From: Haemonchus contortus
Taxonomy: Eukaryota > Nematoda > Chromadorea > Rhabditida > Trichostrongylidae
NCBI GenBank assembly: GCA_000469685.2
Contig: LS997565.1
Coordinates: 1,602,005 to 1,666,004, forward strand
Reading direction: 5' to 3'
DNA: 64,000 nt
The notes under the pieces were generated by a model, which was given only the letters and a program-made list of their open reading frames with translations, was not told where the DNA came from and searched no databases. A program made the translations under genes and the position numbers. Positions 46,557 to 59,400 of this stretch are shown one piece after another. Positions within the stretch are counted from its first letter, which is position 1. Every line of letters starts with the position of its first letter.

Positions 46557-46706
46557 CGCTCAGAGCTCGTAACCGCCTTGACGTTCGCGCCGACGATCTC
46601 CATCATGAGCAGAGTCTCGCTCTACTTGTGCTTTCGAGTAACTTGGTTCACACCCTTTTTCACTCCATGTGCGTCTACTCAATTTTGCCCCCGCCCCCTA
46701 TATCCC

Positions 46707-47096
46707 GGGTCCGGTCGCGGGCATTCGCTTTGCGGCATGTGGCAAAACTTTTTTAGTTGTCTCGCGGCTCCAAACTGCAATTACCATACTCGGCCCGTCT
46801 CCCGCCAATCAATAGGACACAACATTTTTCATTGCCTGCCTTTTTTTGATTGATCATGATTGTTTCTTCTCTTTCTTTTTCGTTTTCATGTTTATTGGAC
46901 TGATTGTTTGGAATGACTACTCTTCTATTATAGATGATCAAAACCGCATTGGAATTGAAGGGAGCGACCAGCGAATCCAAATAATTAAAGTACTTCCTAA
47001 CTTACAAATTGCGTGCTCCAATCCTCCATCGCAATTCTGCGATAAGCGACGGGTGCGACGAGCGCGATGCCGTGTTCGGGGAGAAGATGCCAACCC
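46707..47096. mobile_element. MULE-type MITE family GGGTAACGGAAC, copy 4
   Basis: Element GGGTCCGGTCG...GCCAACCC with interior shared with the other copies. A perfect 9-bp duplication 'ctatatccc' flanks it at 46698-46706 and 47097-47105. It lies just upstream of paralogue B. Confidence 0.8.
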
Positions 47097-47412
47097 CTAT
47101 ATCCCCCTGTTCCTGTCGCCTGTACCCCTACCACTTCTCTGAAGGAACTGAGTATTCCTAAAACTTTCCCTTTGAAACTTGAGTTGACGGTGGTGCTCTT
47201 GTGCGAATATAAAAGTATTTTCCACGCCGATATTCAAAATTTCGATGTGTCCACGTTTCCGAGCCTGTTTGCCCAGAAATCACCGTAACCATCATCCTCT
47301 ATTACACGGAGAAACCTGACACTGACATGATATTTTCTTACAATTCTACTCAATCTGTTTTTCCATAGTGCCTTTTTAGCCTGGGAAAATTCGATTCGGA
47401 ATTATGTTTCAG

Positions 47413-50400
47413 GATCATAGTCGCATGTTGTTCATTTTTCACTTGTTCAATGACTGTTTGGGACCCGGATGTTATTCCACCATATGTTAATAAGACTGCT
47501 TGTGAGTTCTTATTTTCTTACTTTATCTTACTTTATCAGTAAGTGACGAAGTGAATATGAGGTACCAGTTGTGAAATAATGACTTAAACAAAGAGGATAA
47601 CATATCTTCTGCTGTTTTAGAATTCATTTAATCAAACTTGTTACAGCTTACACGGTAGTTGACGACAGATTTTATCTTATCACTTGTTTTTATCAAGGTT
47701 TACTTGGGCAAACATCACATTTCTACGAGGTCAGTTCCCTAACTGTACAACTTGTTCATGAAAAACGTTTTTTAGAGTCACCTGTGTCTATATAAACTAT
47801 CTTTGGAGGTTAGAATCTCTAGTTGTATCAGGTACTCGGTAGGTTCTCGCGCCACAATTCCTAGGGGAAGGCAAGTGTCTTCTTTGGTCGCTACGCGTAG
47901 TAATGAGAGAGTGAAGGTAAGGTTCAGTAGGATTTGTATAAGAAAGCAGACGCGAACGCCTCTTTCAAATTCTTTTTCCTTAAGTACATAGCCGATTTTA
48001 TTTTGTTTTTTTTTTCATATGGCATAGTATAGAATATTCCTTCCCGTAACATGCTGCCACCAAGTGTAGCGATTAACTCTATAATTCTCTTCAAGATCTT
48101 GTAACTTTTTTCGACTAGAGAACCACATAAAATGGCCAACGGAAAGTAGGCGGAAATTTACAGAGTCACTCTTTTGTCAAGTGCAACAAGTTTGTTACAT
48201 GTTTGAAGCTAATCAGCTCTAATAAGGAAGGTCTCTCAGGGCGTAGGACGCTTTTTGACAACGGTTTTTTGCATGGTGTAGGGGCACGAGCACTGAGTAC
48301 AGAACTATGGTACATTTGCGCTAAATGGCCATCTGAATGCCAATAAAGGAGTGAAAATGATTTTGTCAGAAGTTGCCGTTTTAACCCACTAGGCGTTGTT
48401 TGTTTCGTTCATGGCGTCGATGCCCGCACAGTAGAAGGCGCCAGTGGACTGCGCATTGAAAATAACGTGATCGGTAGCCAAAAAAGGGTGCCGCATCCGC
48501 ATAGTGAAACATGTTGAGAAGTGCGGGGAACTTTTATATGTGTTGTTCACGGGTGAGCTGCTCGCAGCGACAGATGGTGCGGTGAATAGCGATGTGGACT
48601 TCGATGGGCTGGCTAGGTCGAGTTGATGGTTCGGATCTCCGGGGCTTTGCCGTTTTTGCATTTGTTGCTGCCACCTCCATATTGGCTCCACATTGCATCA
48701 AGGCCAAAGTAAGTAAGTAAGGCCTGATTGGTCATGGTCGTGACCAGTACCACCGATACCTCTATAAGTCGTTAGAATTGATGTGGGAGCACTATCAATG
48801 GAGTAGCTTCCAGTCCAGGCTTCACACTCCCAGGAGCCCCCTCTCCCCCCCCCCCCCCACCCCCCTTAACTTATTCACGAGGTTTTTCATCAGTTCGGCT
48901 GTTTTTGCATCCCTCACATCGAGAGTTCATTCACTTGGTAAAATGTTGGTATGATATCATTTTGGTAGTCAAAAAACTTGATCTCATATCATCTGGTCTT
49001 CGGACATTGTATGGACATTGCACAGCCCATACAACTCTTTGAATGATTTGGACGGTAATGGTTTAATTGTTGTTTTATTTCGACCGATTTCCTTTAGAAC
49101 TGATGAGAGGCGCATCCAATCTCGAAGACTTACCGTTTTTTACCCTAGCGTTGATCTCGTGCTGTTATAGGGTTTTTGTCCACTGTTCCGGTTGGTCATC
49201 TCCACTTCCTTCCTCCTCACGATTAGTATCTTCTGCAGTCACCTCAACTTCAGCAATGTCCTTCTTGATCGTGTCCTGCCAGCCCGATAGCAGGACGCGG
49301 AGCTAGGGGAACGTATTAGGAATGGGTATCGCCCAAGCCCTTCATCTAGTCATTAACCTGGTAATCTGGCACTTGAATCCCAATGCTCATGGATCCTTCA
49401 GCAAGAAGACTAGTTTCAAGAGAATCTGATTCGTTTTCCCACAGAAGTCCGCGGTTGACGCACAGTTGACGCCAGGGAATCGGGAGCTACAATGAATATG
49501 GAAATCGTGTTATTTTTGCATTGACAAACGAGGTCGAGAACAGCTTCCATCGAACAGGAGCCATATTATAGGGATTTGACCCCCATTACAACACTTATAT
49601 AGTGTAAAATAAAGAGACCCATTCATACTCCAGGAAGTGTGAAGCCTGGAAGCTCCTCCATTGATAGTGCTCCCACATCAAATTCTAACAACTTGTAGAG
49701 GTATAGGTGGTCCTGATCACGACCACGACCAGTCAGGACTTTTTCGGCCCTGGTGCAATATGGAGCCAATATGGAGGTGGCAGCATAAAATGCAAAACGG
49801 CAAAGCCTCGGGGATCCGAACCATCGAACCGACCGGCATTCCAACTCGAAGTCCACATCGATATCCAACACACCATCCGCGCCGCTGGCAGCTCAACCTT
49901 AGAGAGCGCATATGAAACCTCCCCGCACTCTTCAACGTGTGGCTCCCTTTTTTGACTATCATTCTCGTTATTTTCAATGCGCAGTTCGCTGGCGCCTTCT
50001 ACTGTGCGGACAGTCGACGCCATGAATGAAACAAACGACGCTTAGTGGGTTGAAACGGCCACTTCTGACAGAATCATTTTCACTCTTTTTTTGTCATTCA
50101 GAAGGCCATTTAGCGGAAACGGACCATAGTTCTGTACTCAGTGCTCATGCTCCTACACAGTGCAAAAAACCATTTTCAAAAAGCGTCCCACACCCTGAAA
50201 GACCTTCCTTGTAGAACCAATGTTAAGCCGACTACAGGATATCCCATGCACTGGGGCCAGAGGGAACATGCGTTCCGTGCGTCTGTGAAAACAAGGTCAA
50301 CCCACTCATTTTGTGCGCGGCGCAGCCCACCACGACCTCTAGATGACATTTCAGTGACTGCTTCCACAGTCCGCCGCCCGATTGCGGCTCTTTCCCCTTG

Positions 50401-53400
50401 TTTACAACTGAATCATGACCGATATCGCAGGTCGAGTAGTCTTCCGGCCGACGCGCGCGTTCGTCGCTCGCATGCCGATCGGCGGACTATGAAGGCAGCC
50501 ATTGCCTTTTAGTGTCTTAGAGCGAATGATTTGCTTTTGTCCGTGCCATCTTCCCTTTAAGCTGACTGCCGTGGACCAAACGACAATCGTATGCCCCGCT
50601 GACAACTGCGACTTCCAAAAATCGCGGACCTACGCGCTGCGTGCGACAGCTGCGGCGTGACGCTCGCACCTTTCTCGCACCTTCACTCACTCGCCTGTGG
50701 GAAGGCCTTGCTTACTTAGTTGGCTGCTGACCTCTCTGAAAGACCAGACTACGATAGAGTAATACCGGCTTATGAATTAGGAACTACGTCACATTCCAAA
50801 TAGGGGAAATAAAATAAAAGAAAACAAAGAATAAATATGCAACACAAATTATGCAATCCAGAAAGCTGTGCAAGTTGTGGTAATCATATGAAAGGGGGAT
50901 GGAGATGTAGATGTAAGATGAAGACGTAAATAGAGGGAGCCAGAGCCCTTTTGAATCTTTGAAGGCTAGAACGCAGAGAAAGAGGGGTGGTCGTCCTTAC
51001 TTGTATTAGAGATGTTTTTCAGCTAAAAGAACATTGTTTTACATAATTTTAAGAAGGGAGGGGGAAAGGGAGTATCCCGGGTGGGTGAGATAGTTATCTC
51101 GTGCAAAAAGCACCATTGAGATAAAAATTGAATGTCCAATTGGGTCACCCATCTCGGAGCTCTTCCTCTTCCCAAAATTAGGTGAAAAATACACAGCTAT
51201 AATATAAAAAGCTATGTAACATTCCTAAGCACTATTACGGGTTCGGCCACTCTCCCTGCTCTGCGCTCTAGCCGTCAGTGATTCAAAAGGGCGCTATTCC
51301 CTCCCCCCCCCCTTCTTTAACTACATGTTCACCGAAAGGGAAATGAATTTATTGCATCGTGGAAACCATTCATCCTCTACATAGTTTTCGTTCGTTCGTA
51401 ATAATAATAATAATGATAAAGATTCCAATTCATAAAATCAATATTAGTTCACTGATACTAGCAGAGAGATCAGCAGCCAAGCATTCAAAAGGGTCACCCC
51501 ACAGACGAGTGAGTGGAGGTGTGAGGTAAAGATTTGGGCCTAAACACCGACTCCTCGCGCGGCGAGGTCAGTTCTCCAGGATATCCTATTTCTATCGTTT
51601 CCCTGAGGAAATCTGCCAAATAATGCATAGCTTGCCTTTATTATTCGTTACGGAAATCGCTTGTACCTTGCTTTTAATTTTCTTTTCCCTTACCAGCACA
51701 CTTGTATGGATTCTCGTAAGATAACGCTCCACGCTCCAACTTTTTCTCAACGAACAAGTGCAAAAAAGTGTATCAAAAGGCTTATATTGATGAATGAATT
51801 CTATGATCGATGAGCCAAAATAAATGAAATAACATAATGTATTGTTTAGGGGCAAAAAATTACGGAGCAACGTTGGGATTTATATGTGGTGCGTAATTCA
51901 TTGTATGTTTTCTCGCATCGCAGTAACCAAGGTCGATATACTTGCGTGAACTATGGTGGAAATGGTGCTTGGGTTTCTGAGGTGAACATTTTCGCACCAA
52001 CTCAAAGTAAGTTCAAGGCTCACGTGGCTCACAGTTTATTTTGGGGAACGTCTGTTTCGAGCGTCCGTCGGAACCAGGTCACCCGCCTACTTCGCGAGCA
52101 GCACAGTCCACTACGATCTCTAGATGAAGTTTTGGTACCACTAAATGCTGGTGTTGCGAACGATTTGCCCTAGGCCGTGCTATCCTCACTTTAAGCTGAT
52201 TGCCGTGGACCGAGCGCAATTCGTATGACCTGCTGACAACTGCGACGTTTGTCAAAGATTGCGGCTGATACGCCGCGTGCGACGGCTGAGGTGTGACCTA
52301 GTTTCGACGAACGTGCGGAACGTAGCGCACTCGTTCATTTTAGAGTCACGAAAAAAGGAAAGGGTTTTGGCTACCGTTTTTTCGGGACAGAGTGCTTTTG
52401 TCTTCCTTCCCTAAGAAATAGCAAGCAAAAAGGGAGTTGCTACAATAAGCTTGAGTGTTGACAAATAATATATTGAGGATAGTTACAGGTCTACAAAAAA
52501 GAGGTCGTTTTTTTTGTTAAAGAGCTGCTAAAATGTTGTCCGGACATATCCTACTGAAGGTAGCAAAAAAGGATGAATCGAGAGCTCTCAAGGCTTGAAC
52601 ACACCGAAATCTATGAACTTTCCACCCACAGCACTGCTCCACGTTCGTGTTGAAGCTGTCATCTTAACGCTTGCAGGGAACTTGCCTTACAATCTTCATG
52701 TAGATACTTGGTCTACTGCTGCTGCTGTTAATTTTCAACTGCCTGAGGAGAACGTTGCTGAATCAGAAGCTGATAGCCAGACATGGATGGGTTGCAAGAT
52801 TTGCCATCATTTAAGGTATCAATCCCTTCATACACTTTCTGCCACTTGACGGGTCTCTAAAGCACAGCTCAAGGTAGGTTTCGACCATCAAGTTTTAGAC
52901 GAGTAATGGAAGTGATGGTCCAGTATAGTGCAAAAGTGACGGAGAAAACGCGAGAATCGGGGTATTCAGAGAAACATAAGGCATCAGGAAAGAAGAAAAT
53001 TTTGGGGTTGAACGAGAATGTTACGGAAAAAGCTGCATAGAACGTTCATTTAGACTATTAGGTTCGGTCCTTTGCATAGAGTGGATGTAAGAAGTTGCCC
53101 GCATGCAAGGCGTTGGTCCCTAGTCGCCGCGTATCGCAGAAATGCAATGGAAGATTGGAGTTCGCAAGTTGTAAGCTACGAAGCTCTTTAATCATTTGTA
53201 TCTGCTGGCCGCTCCCTTCAATTCCAATGCGGGCTTGATCGTAGACAATGTTCGTAGGAGGAGTCATTCCAAACAATCAAGTCTAATAAACACAAAAACA
53301 AAAAAGAAAAAAAAACTACCAAAACTTGTGAAAAGAGAAATTCAGTCAACGAAGAATATTGCATCCTATCAACTGGCAGGTAGGCGGGCTGAGTACGGTA

Positions 53401-56400
53401 ATCGTAGTTGAAGCGGCGGGACAACTACAAAAGATTTGCCGCATGTCGCAAAGTGAACTTTGGGAATCGGGGAGAAGTTCCGTGATCCCCTTTGGAGGTT
53501 ACAGCTTCATCCTGGTTGAAATCTCAGAAACCATTCTTAACACAAATGTGCTTTTGAATGGCGCTCTGAATAATTCAATGTGACCTGTTCAAATAATCGT
53601 CCCTCTGATGAACCTCATGATTTCGATTTAACTTAACTCTCGCCTTTAGCTTCCATAGCTACTTCTTCAGATTACTGAACTACAACAATGATGCTGATAT
53701 TGTCGAGCCGCGGAATAAATCGAGAGATGGAACCAACGCATTTACGGTATGTTTTTCACCGTTGTCTGGTATGTAAGGTTATGGCCTGAATGGTTCCAGT
53801 CGACCATCTCATGACATTATCACAAGATTGGCGAGTAATGGACAAAACTTAGGCCTCGGACGGCATGCACCATTGAATTGCATAGAAAAAGCATGAGACT
53901 AATGGAAAATACTGTGGACAGCACCGAAAATGCTCTCAACATACGAGGGACGGAACATTCACCCAGAACTGAATGAACGCAGCAAATAGCGCGGCGAGAT
54001 TCGTGGCGTTCAGGACGACTTTGGCACCTATCATTGGGGCGCGAACTTGAAGTGGAGTAGATTAGTATGGTCAGCTGACCTAGAGATCTACTCTACTTCA
54101 AATTTGGGCCCCAATGGTAGGCGCTAAAGTCGTTCAAGTCGCCCCGATTTTCGCCGCGCGATCTGCCGCGTCCATCCAGTTCTAAGTGAATGTACCCATA
54201 CCCCTCAACATACACTCCCACTCGATCATATGCTCTTCGCCAACCTTCACTGTTCCGTTCCTCTATTTTCTAGTTAGAAGACTTTGTCCACGGCTAAAAT
54301 ATTGGGAAAAAAGTTCGGAGCCAACTGCTGATTTCTAGGGATGCTCCTGCGATCTCACCATGCCGCATTGTCGGGTCCATATCCCCCCGTATATCGGTTT
54401 CGTGAGGGGTCAGATTACCACTGAGTTCTTTCAAGATTATATTGCAAGGCGGCTTCGCAGAAACTGCTAGGTGCTGTCACAGTGTAGGGTATGTGGATGT
54501 ACGTGGGTCCGAGGAAGCGCGCGGCAAATTGTGCGGCGAAGTTCGTAACGATTTGAACGACTTCGGCGCATAACATAGGGGCCCAAATTTGAAGTTGAGT
54601 AGAATAGAAAGATCAACTGACTCTACTAAACTACTCTAATTCGAGTTTGTGCCCCGAAAATTGGCGTCAGAGCCTACAAATCATCACGAACTTCGCCGCG
54701 CAAGTTGCCGTGCGCATCCTCAGACGCACGTAGTGCACGTCCCCCCCCCCCCCCACACACTGTAGAGCGTTATGCGCTGAGCGCTCCTTGGACGTCTTGG
54801 CCTCCACGCCGCCGCTGACAGCGTTTAACTTGGAGCATGTTATTTTCCCACGCATGGTCGTGGGTTCGAATCCCGAATCGATATCCACCTAGGCCAACCA
54901 AGCCTTTCATCCCTCCGGGGTCGCTTAATTGGTACCAGACCCTTCTGGGACGATAAAAGCACTGACTTGTCCATCGGCTGGCCACCACAAGTCATTGTAT
55001 AAACTACATACGCATCCAATACGCCATTGCGATTCTGAATGGAAGTTGAATGAGTCCTTTAGACGGGATTGATTAACGCCCAAGACCTATCTTTCTATCC
55101 GTTATGTTATTTTCCTAGCAAAGCTGCGTAGAGCCCTTTCATACCATTATACTTCCACCAAGTCTAGCAAATAGTAGTCAAAGAAAGAATATCGAATTTA
55201 CGTACAAGAAAATGGAAAAGGAAGTGAATTACTGAACCAGTTGGAACTTGACTGGAGAATTGCTCCCGCCGAACGGCGGTATCGATCGACGACCTCTCTT
55301 GTCAACAGAGAGCACGCGCTCAACGATCAACGCTTAATGCTCAACGCTCTACTCTGAAAGATGCCACTGACGTGATTTAAAATGTGCCTTTTTCGTGAAC
55401 ACAGTGAGCCGATATGGGTTTGTAGCTGGATCACGTCGCTCTGCAGCGACTGAACGCCCGTCCATGTAGGTCGCCATACGATCTTAGAAATAATCGTTTT
55501 GAAAATTATATTTCGGAATTTTCGCAACTTTGGTCGTTGTATGCGGTCGTTATCGATTTCGACAAGTTTCCCTACAATGGCACAACCCAGTAGAACTTGC
55601 TCCTCAACGTGGTTCGGTCTAGTAGTATCCTTTTCAGGTGACTTTTGATGGTCTGAAGGCGAATACTTACTACAAACTAGTCGCGCTTCTACCTACTGAA
55701 GCAGATACAGAAAACTCAGTCGATGAAAAACTTCTCCACATTTTCAAGACATATGGAAAACCATTGAGTAGGCAGATATTCGTCGGCCCACTAATTCTCC
55801 GTCTTTGCTACTTGACTACACTGATTCTACTCAGTCGCATGTGATGTGTCTCATCCTTATATCCTGTCTCCTCTTATTCCTTTTCCATCAAGTGAGCAAC
55901 GATCATAACAACAATTTTAGGTCGACCCCCACGCTCAATTTCCCTCAGTCCTTTCCACGCTGGAATTCGTGTGAACTTTGAACTGGATCCCTCAGCTGAA
56001 GCTTACTTCTCTAATGAAATGTCAATGATGAACTACGCGGACGACGAACCTGTACAAGGCTACGTAGTTAGTTTTTATCATAGGCCAACTTGTGAATTAT
56101 ATTAATAGATTTCCCTTAGAGAATCGCTTTTCGCCCCATTTTTTTCCTGATTTTCGAGCTTGTATGCAGCGGAAGGACATATGAACATTATAGTTTACGA
56201 AAAATGTGACAAAAGTTTACAGCTCAAATTCGGGAGGAGTACAGTCCCAGTGGGGGACTTTAGTCCCGCCTATCTCAGTGACCCATCCTGCAGCTTGTAC
56301 TCCTCCCGAATTTGAGCTGTGAACTTTTGTCACATTTTTCGTAAACTATAATGTTCATATGTCCTTCCGCTGCATACAAGCTCAAAATCGGTAGGGGTAC

Positions 56401-59400
56401 ATGCTGCAGGACGGAGACACTGATGGTAGGTGACAGGACTGGACTCTCCCTAGAGGGGGCGGGGCTTGCGCTAAAACTGTCAGGTTGGATCTAGCTCGTT
56501 CAGATTTGATAGGGAGGCGGCAGCGTGGGAATGGTCATGGTAGGTAACACGACGGAAGATGAAAGAAGAGAGGAATGAACCATGTCTGGTAAACATGAGT
56601 CTATGGGTTGAACAGGATTCCACTCATGACGGGCAATGCGTTCACTAAGTGTGTGTTTGGCCGGAAACTTATAATCCCTGTTCTCCTACACCGGAACGGA
56701 GCTTCCAAAGTTGGAAGGAAGGGGGGCAAGGGGTGTGGTGCGATTCACGCGTCAATGTAATGAGGTCATCGCACGCAAACGCAAAACGCACTAAAACATC
56801 ATGCCTACCATCATAGTGGAAAAAAAAGACCTTATAAGTAGAATAAGTAGAAAACTGACCAACTATGCACGTTTACTGAAAGATTGCGCTTTCTAGGAAC
56901 AAAAAAATTTAAGTTATTCTTATTTTGATCGTTTGACAAGTAAATTGTTGACCTATGATGTGAATTCCTTATCTGGAAGGGGCTTTATTGCCATAGTAAA
57001 TAGATTTGCTCTAATTCATGGTGAAGCCGTGGACTATTGCAAATTTATTTGGTCCATCTCGACAAAAAAGTACTGAAACAATGCTGCGCGCGTGAATCGC
57101 GCGCCCTCCGGGGGGCAAGGGGGAGTAGGGTATGGGGGGGGGGGGGGGATAGTCATTTCTACACGAAAAGTAAGAGCCGGGGGAGGTAGCCAAAGTTTTG
57201 CTCCTCTCCACCCTTGTGAGAATTTCCTATTACGTGATTCGGGAAGTAATAACAGATAACAAGAGCATAAAGTCGAAACAATAGAGCGCCATCTTTAAAT
57301 GGATCCAATATGATAGAACCTGTTCATTTTTCTGGAATTTCCACTGATTATCTCTGCGTTATGACCGGCCAACCTGATGAAGAGTATGACTGTTCAGGCG
57401 AGCGTCTACTCTGCATCTGGTGTACTCCTGGGAGAGTTCAATATGACTGTGCAAAAGCTTCACATTGATTATCCTGAACGGAATACCGGAACAATTTTTC
57501 TTAATGGCCTCTCACCATCAGGTAGGTTATTCTTTTGTTGTATACTACCTTATATACCAAAGTACGCCTTTCTATTCAAGAGACGTATGGGGTTGAACTA
57601 CGTAGCTATGATCAGTTGGGAAGGAGGAGCCCACCTAGCCTTCGACTTTCCGAAACTCCTATGAAGGCAGAAGTTACCAGGCTCGTGATAACAGAATTGA
57701 TCATTGACTCGGTGAGAATATTGCAATTCATCTGCGTTAACTTTGTTTTCCTAATTGTTTTCCAAAAAAATTCTGCTTTACCCTCCTTTGCACAGTCCAC
57801 AGACATCTATGGTAGCTGTGAACAAGCTGGAGCTTTATGACTTCCTCCCAGTCGAATTCATCTCCAAGTTGTCAGTCTCATTACGTAGGCGGCGACGTGG
57901 CCATGTTGCCGAAATCCTGGACTTCCTTCTATGTAGGAGTCCTTAGAAAGGCAGTTCAAGAGGAAATACCTGCGCAGCCTTCCTACATCTGCTGCTCTGA
58001 AATGGGTTTATGACGACGATTCATCCAACTGAAAGATTTGTTGAAACAAAAGTTCTTCGACTCAGGTCGACCCCGAACCTCAACATTTGGAACAGTTATA
58101 TCAAGAAACTTCGGCAGCGCTTGTCTCCAGCTCTGTAGTAAAGTGCATTTTGCAAGCCATCAAGAAACCATGGATAATAATTTTGATCAGTATAGGTAAA
58201 CAAGTGGAATGCGGGAGTGCATTCCTCACACGAGATTGATTAACGCCCAAAGACTATCCTTATCTTTATAACTGATATCTCAAATTTTGTGTGTTGAAGG
58301 ATGAAATCGAATCATAAGAATATTACAGATCACACAGTCAGAAATTCAAATTAAATGGAGGGGAGCGGTATCCGAATATTTGGTATGCTTTGTCTACTAT
58401 AATTATTTGACTGATTAATCCTAATTATGTATCAATTCTAACGATCAGTAATTTGTGCACAGCAGAGATCTACGGCAGCAAGGATATAGGGTGTTCAGTT
58501 TTGAAACAGCTATTGCCAGAGTATTAGAGTGTTCGTAGATATAACTATATCCCAGGTATCCTTTTGGGAACTGTGCAAGTTTTCGGGTCAGTAATACACA
58601 AGGGTACTTCTCATTTGTATGAGCCTAGGTACCCGGCGATTTTATGATATCCGGTCTGAGCCAGCAAACCAGAGCGAGCCAGATTCGACATTCTTGTTTT
58701 GGTCCTTAAAGCGTTGGAACGACGCTTACACAAAATCGCTTAGAATGCACTTTAAGCCAAGCCTTCAACACAAGTCACGGTGGGTTTAAGCAACGGAATG
58801 GCCGGATTCGAACACGTTCAGAGGAGCGCGCCATATACATACAGTGAGACGGACAAACTTCGTTCCGCGCTTCCGTCAAATCTAGGTCACGCGCGTCAGC
58901 CTGTGATTCTTCACGGGCGTCGCAGTTGTCAGTGGGGCATATGATTTGCGTTTGGTCCACGGCAGTCAACTCGCATAGAGGATAATATGGACTAGTACAA
59001 ATGATTTGCTATACTGGCACTCCGTGATACTGTAACGTCATCTCGAGACCGCGCGCGAAGTGGGCGGGCTGGCTTAGTTCTGACGGACGCGCGTAAAGGC
59101 CGTATTAATCCCACAGAAACTTCAAGAACATTCCATAAAACCCTGAGCTATTGCGAATTTTTTGCTTGATACTTTCCGAACGACCCAATACAAGTTTACA
59201 ATTCTGTTCAGGTTTCTATTGCACAAAATCATGAAATATTGCATACGGCCCGTGTTGCAATAGAAGACTACATGACACCTGGGGGAGTCAAATTCATTGA
59301 ACTGCTCTCATCTACAACTTATGAGGTGAGTGATAAGCTTATGGAGGGACAATGAAACTACATCACTTGTCGTCTCGTTGTTCCTTGGAATCATACAGAG

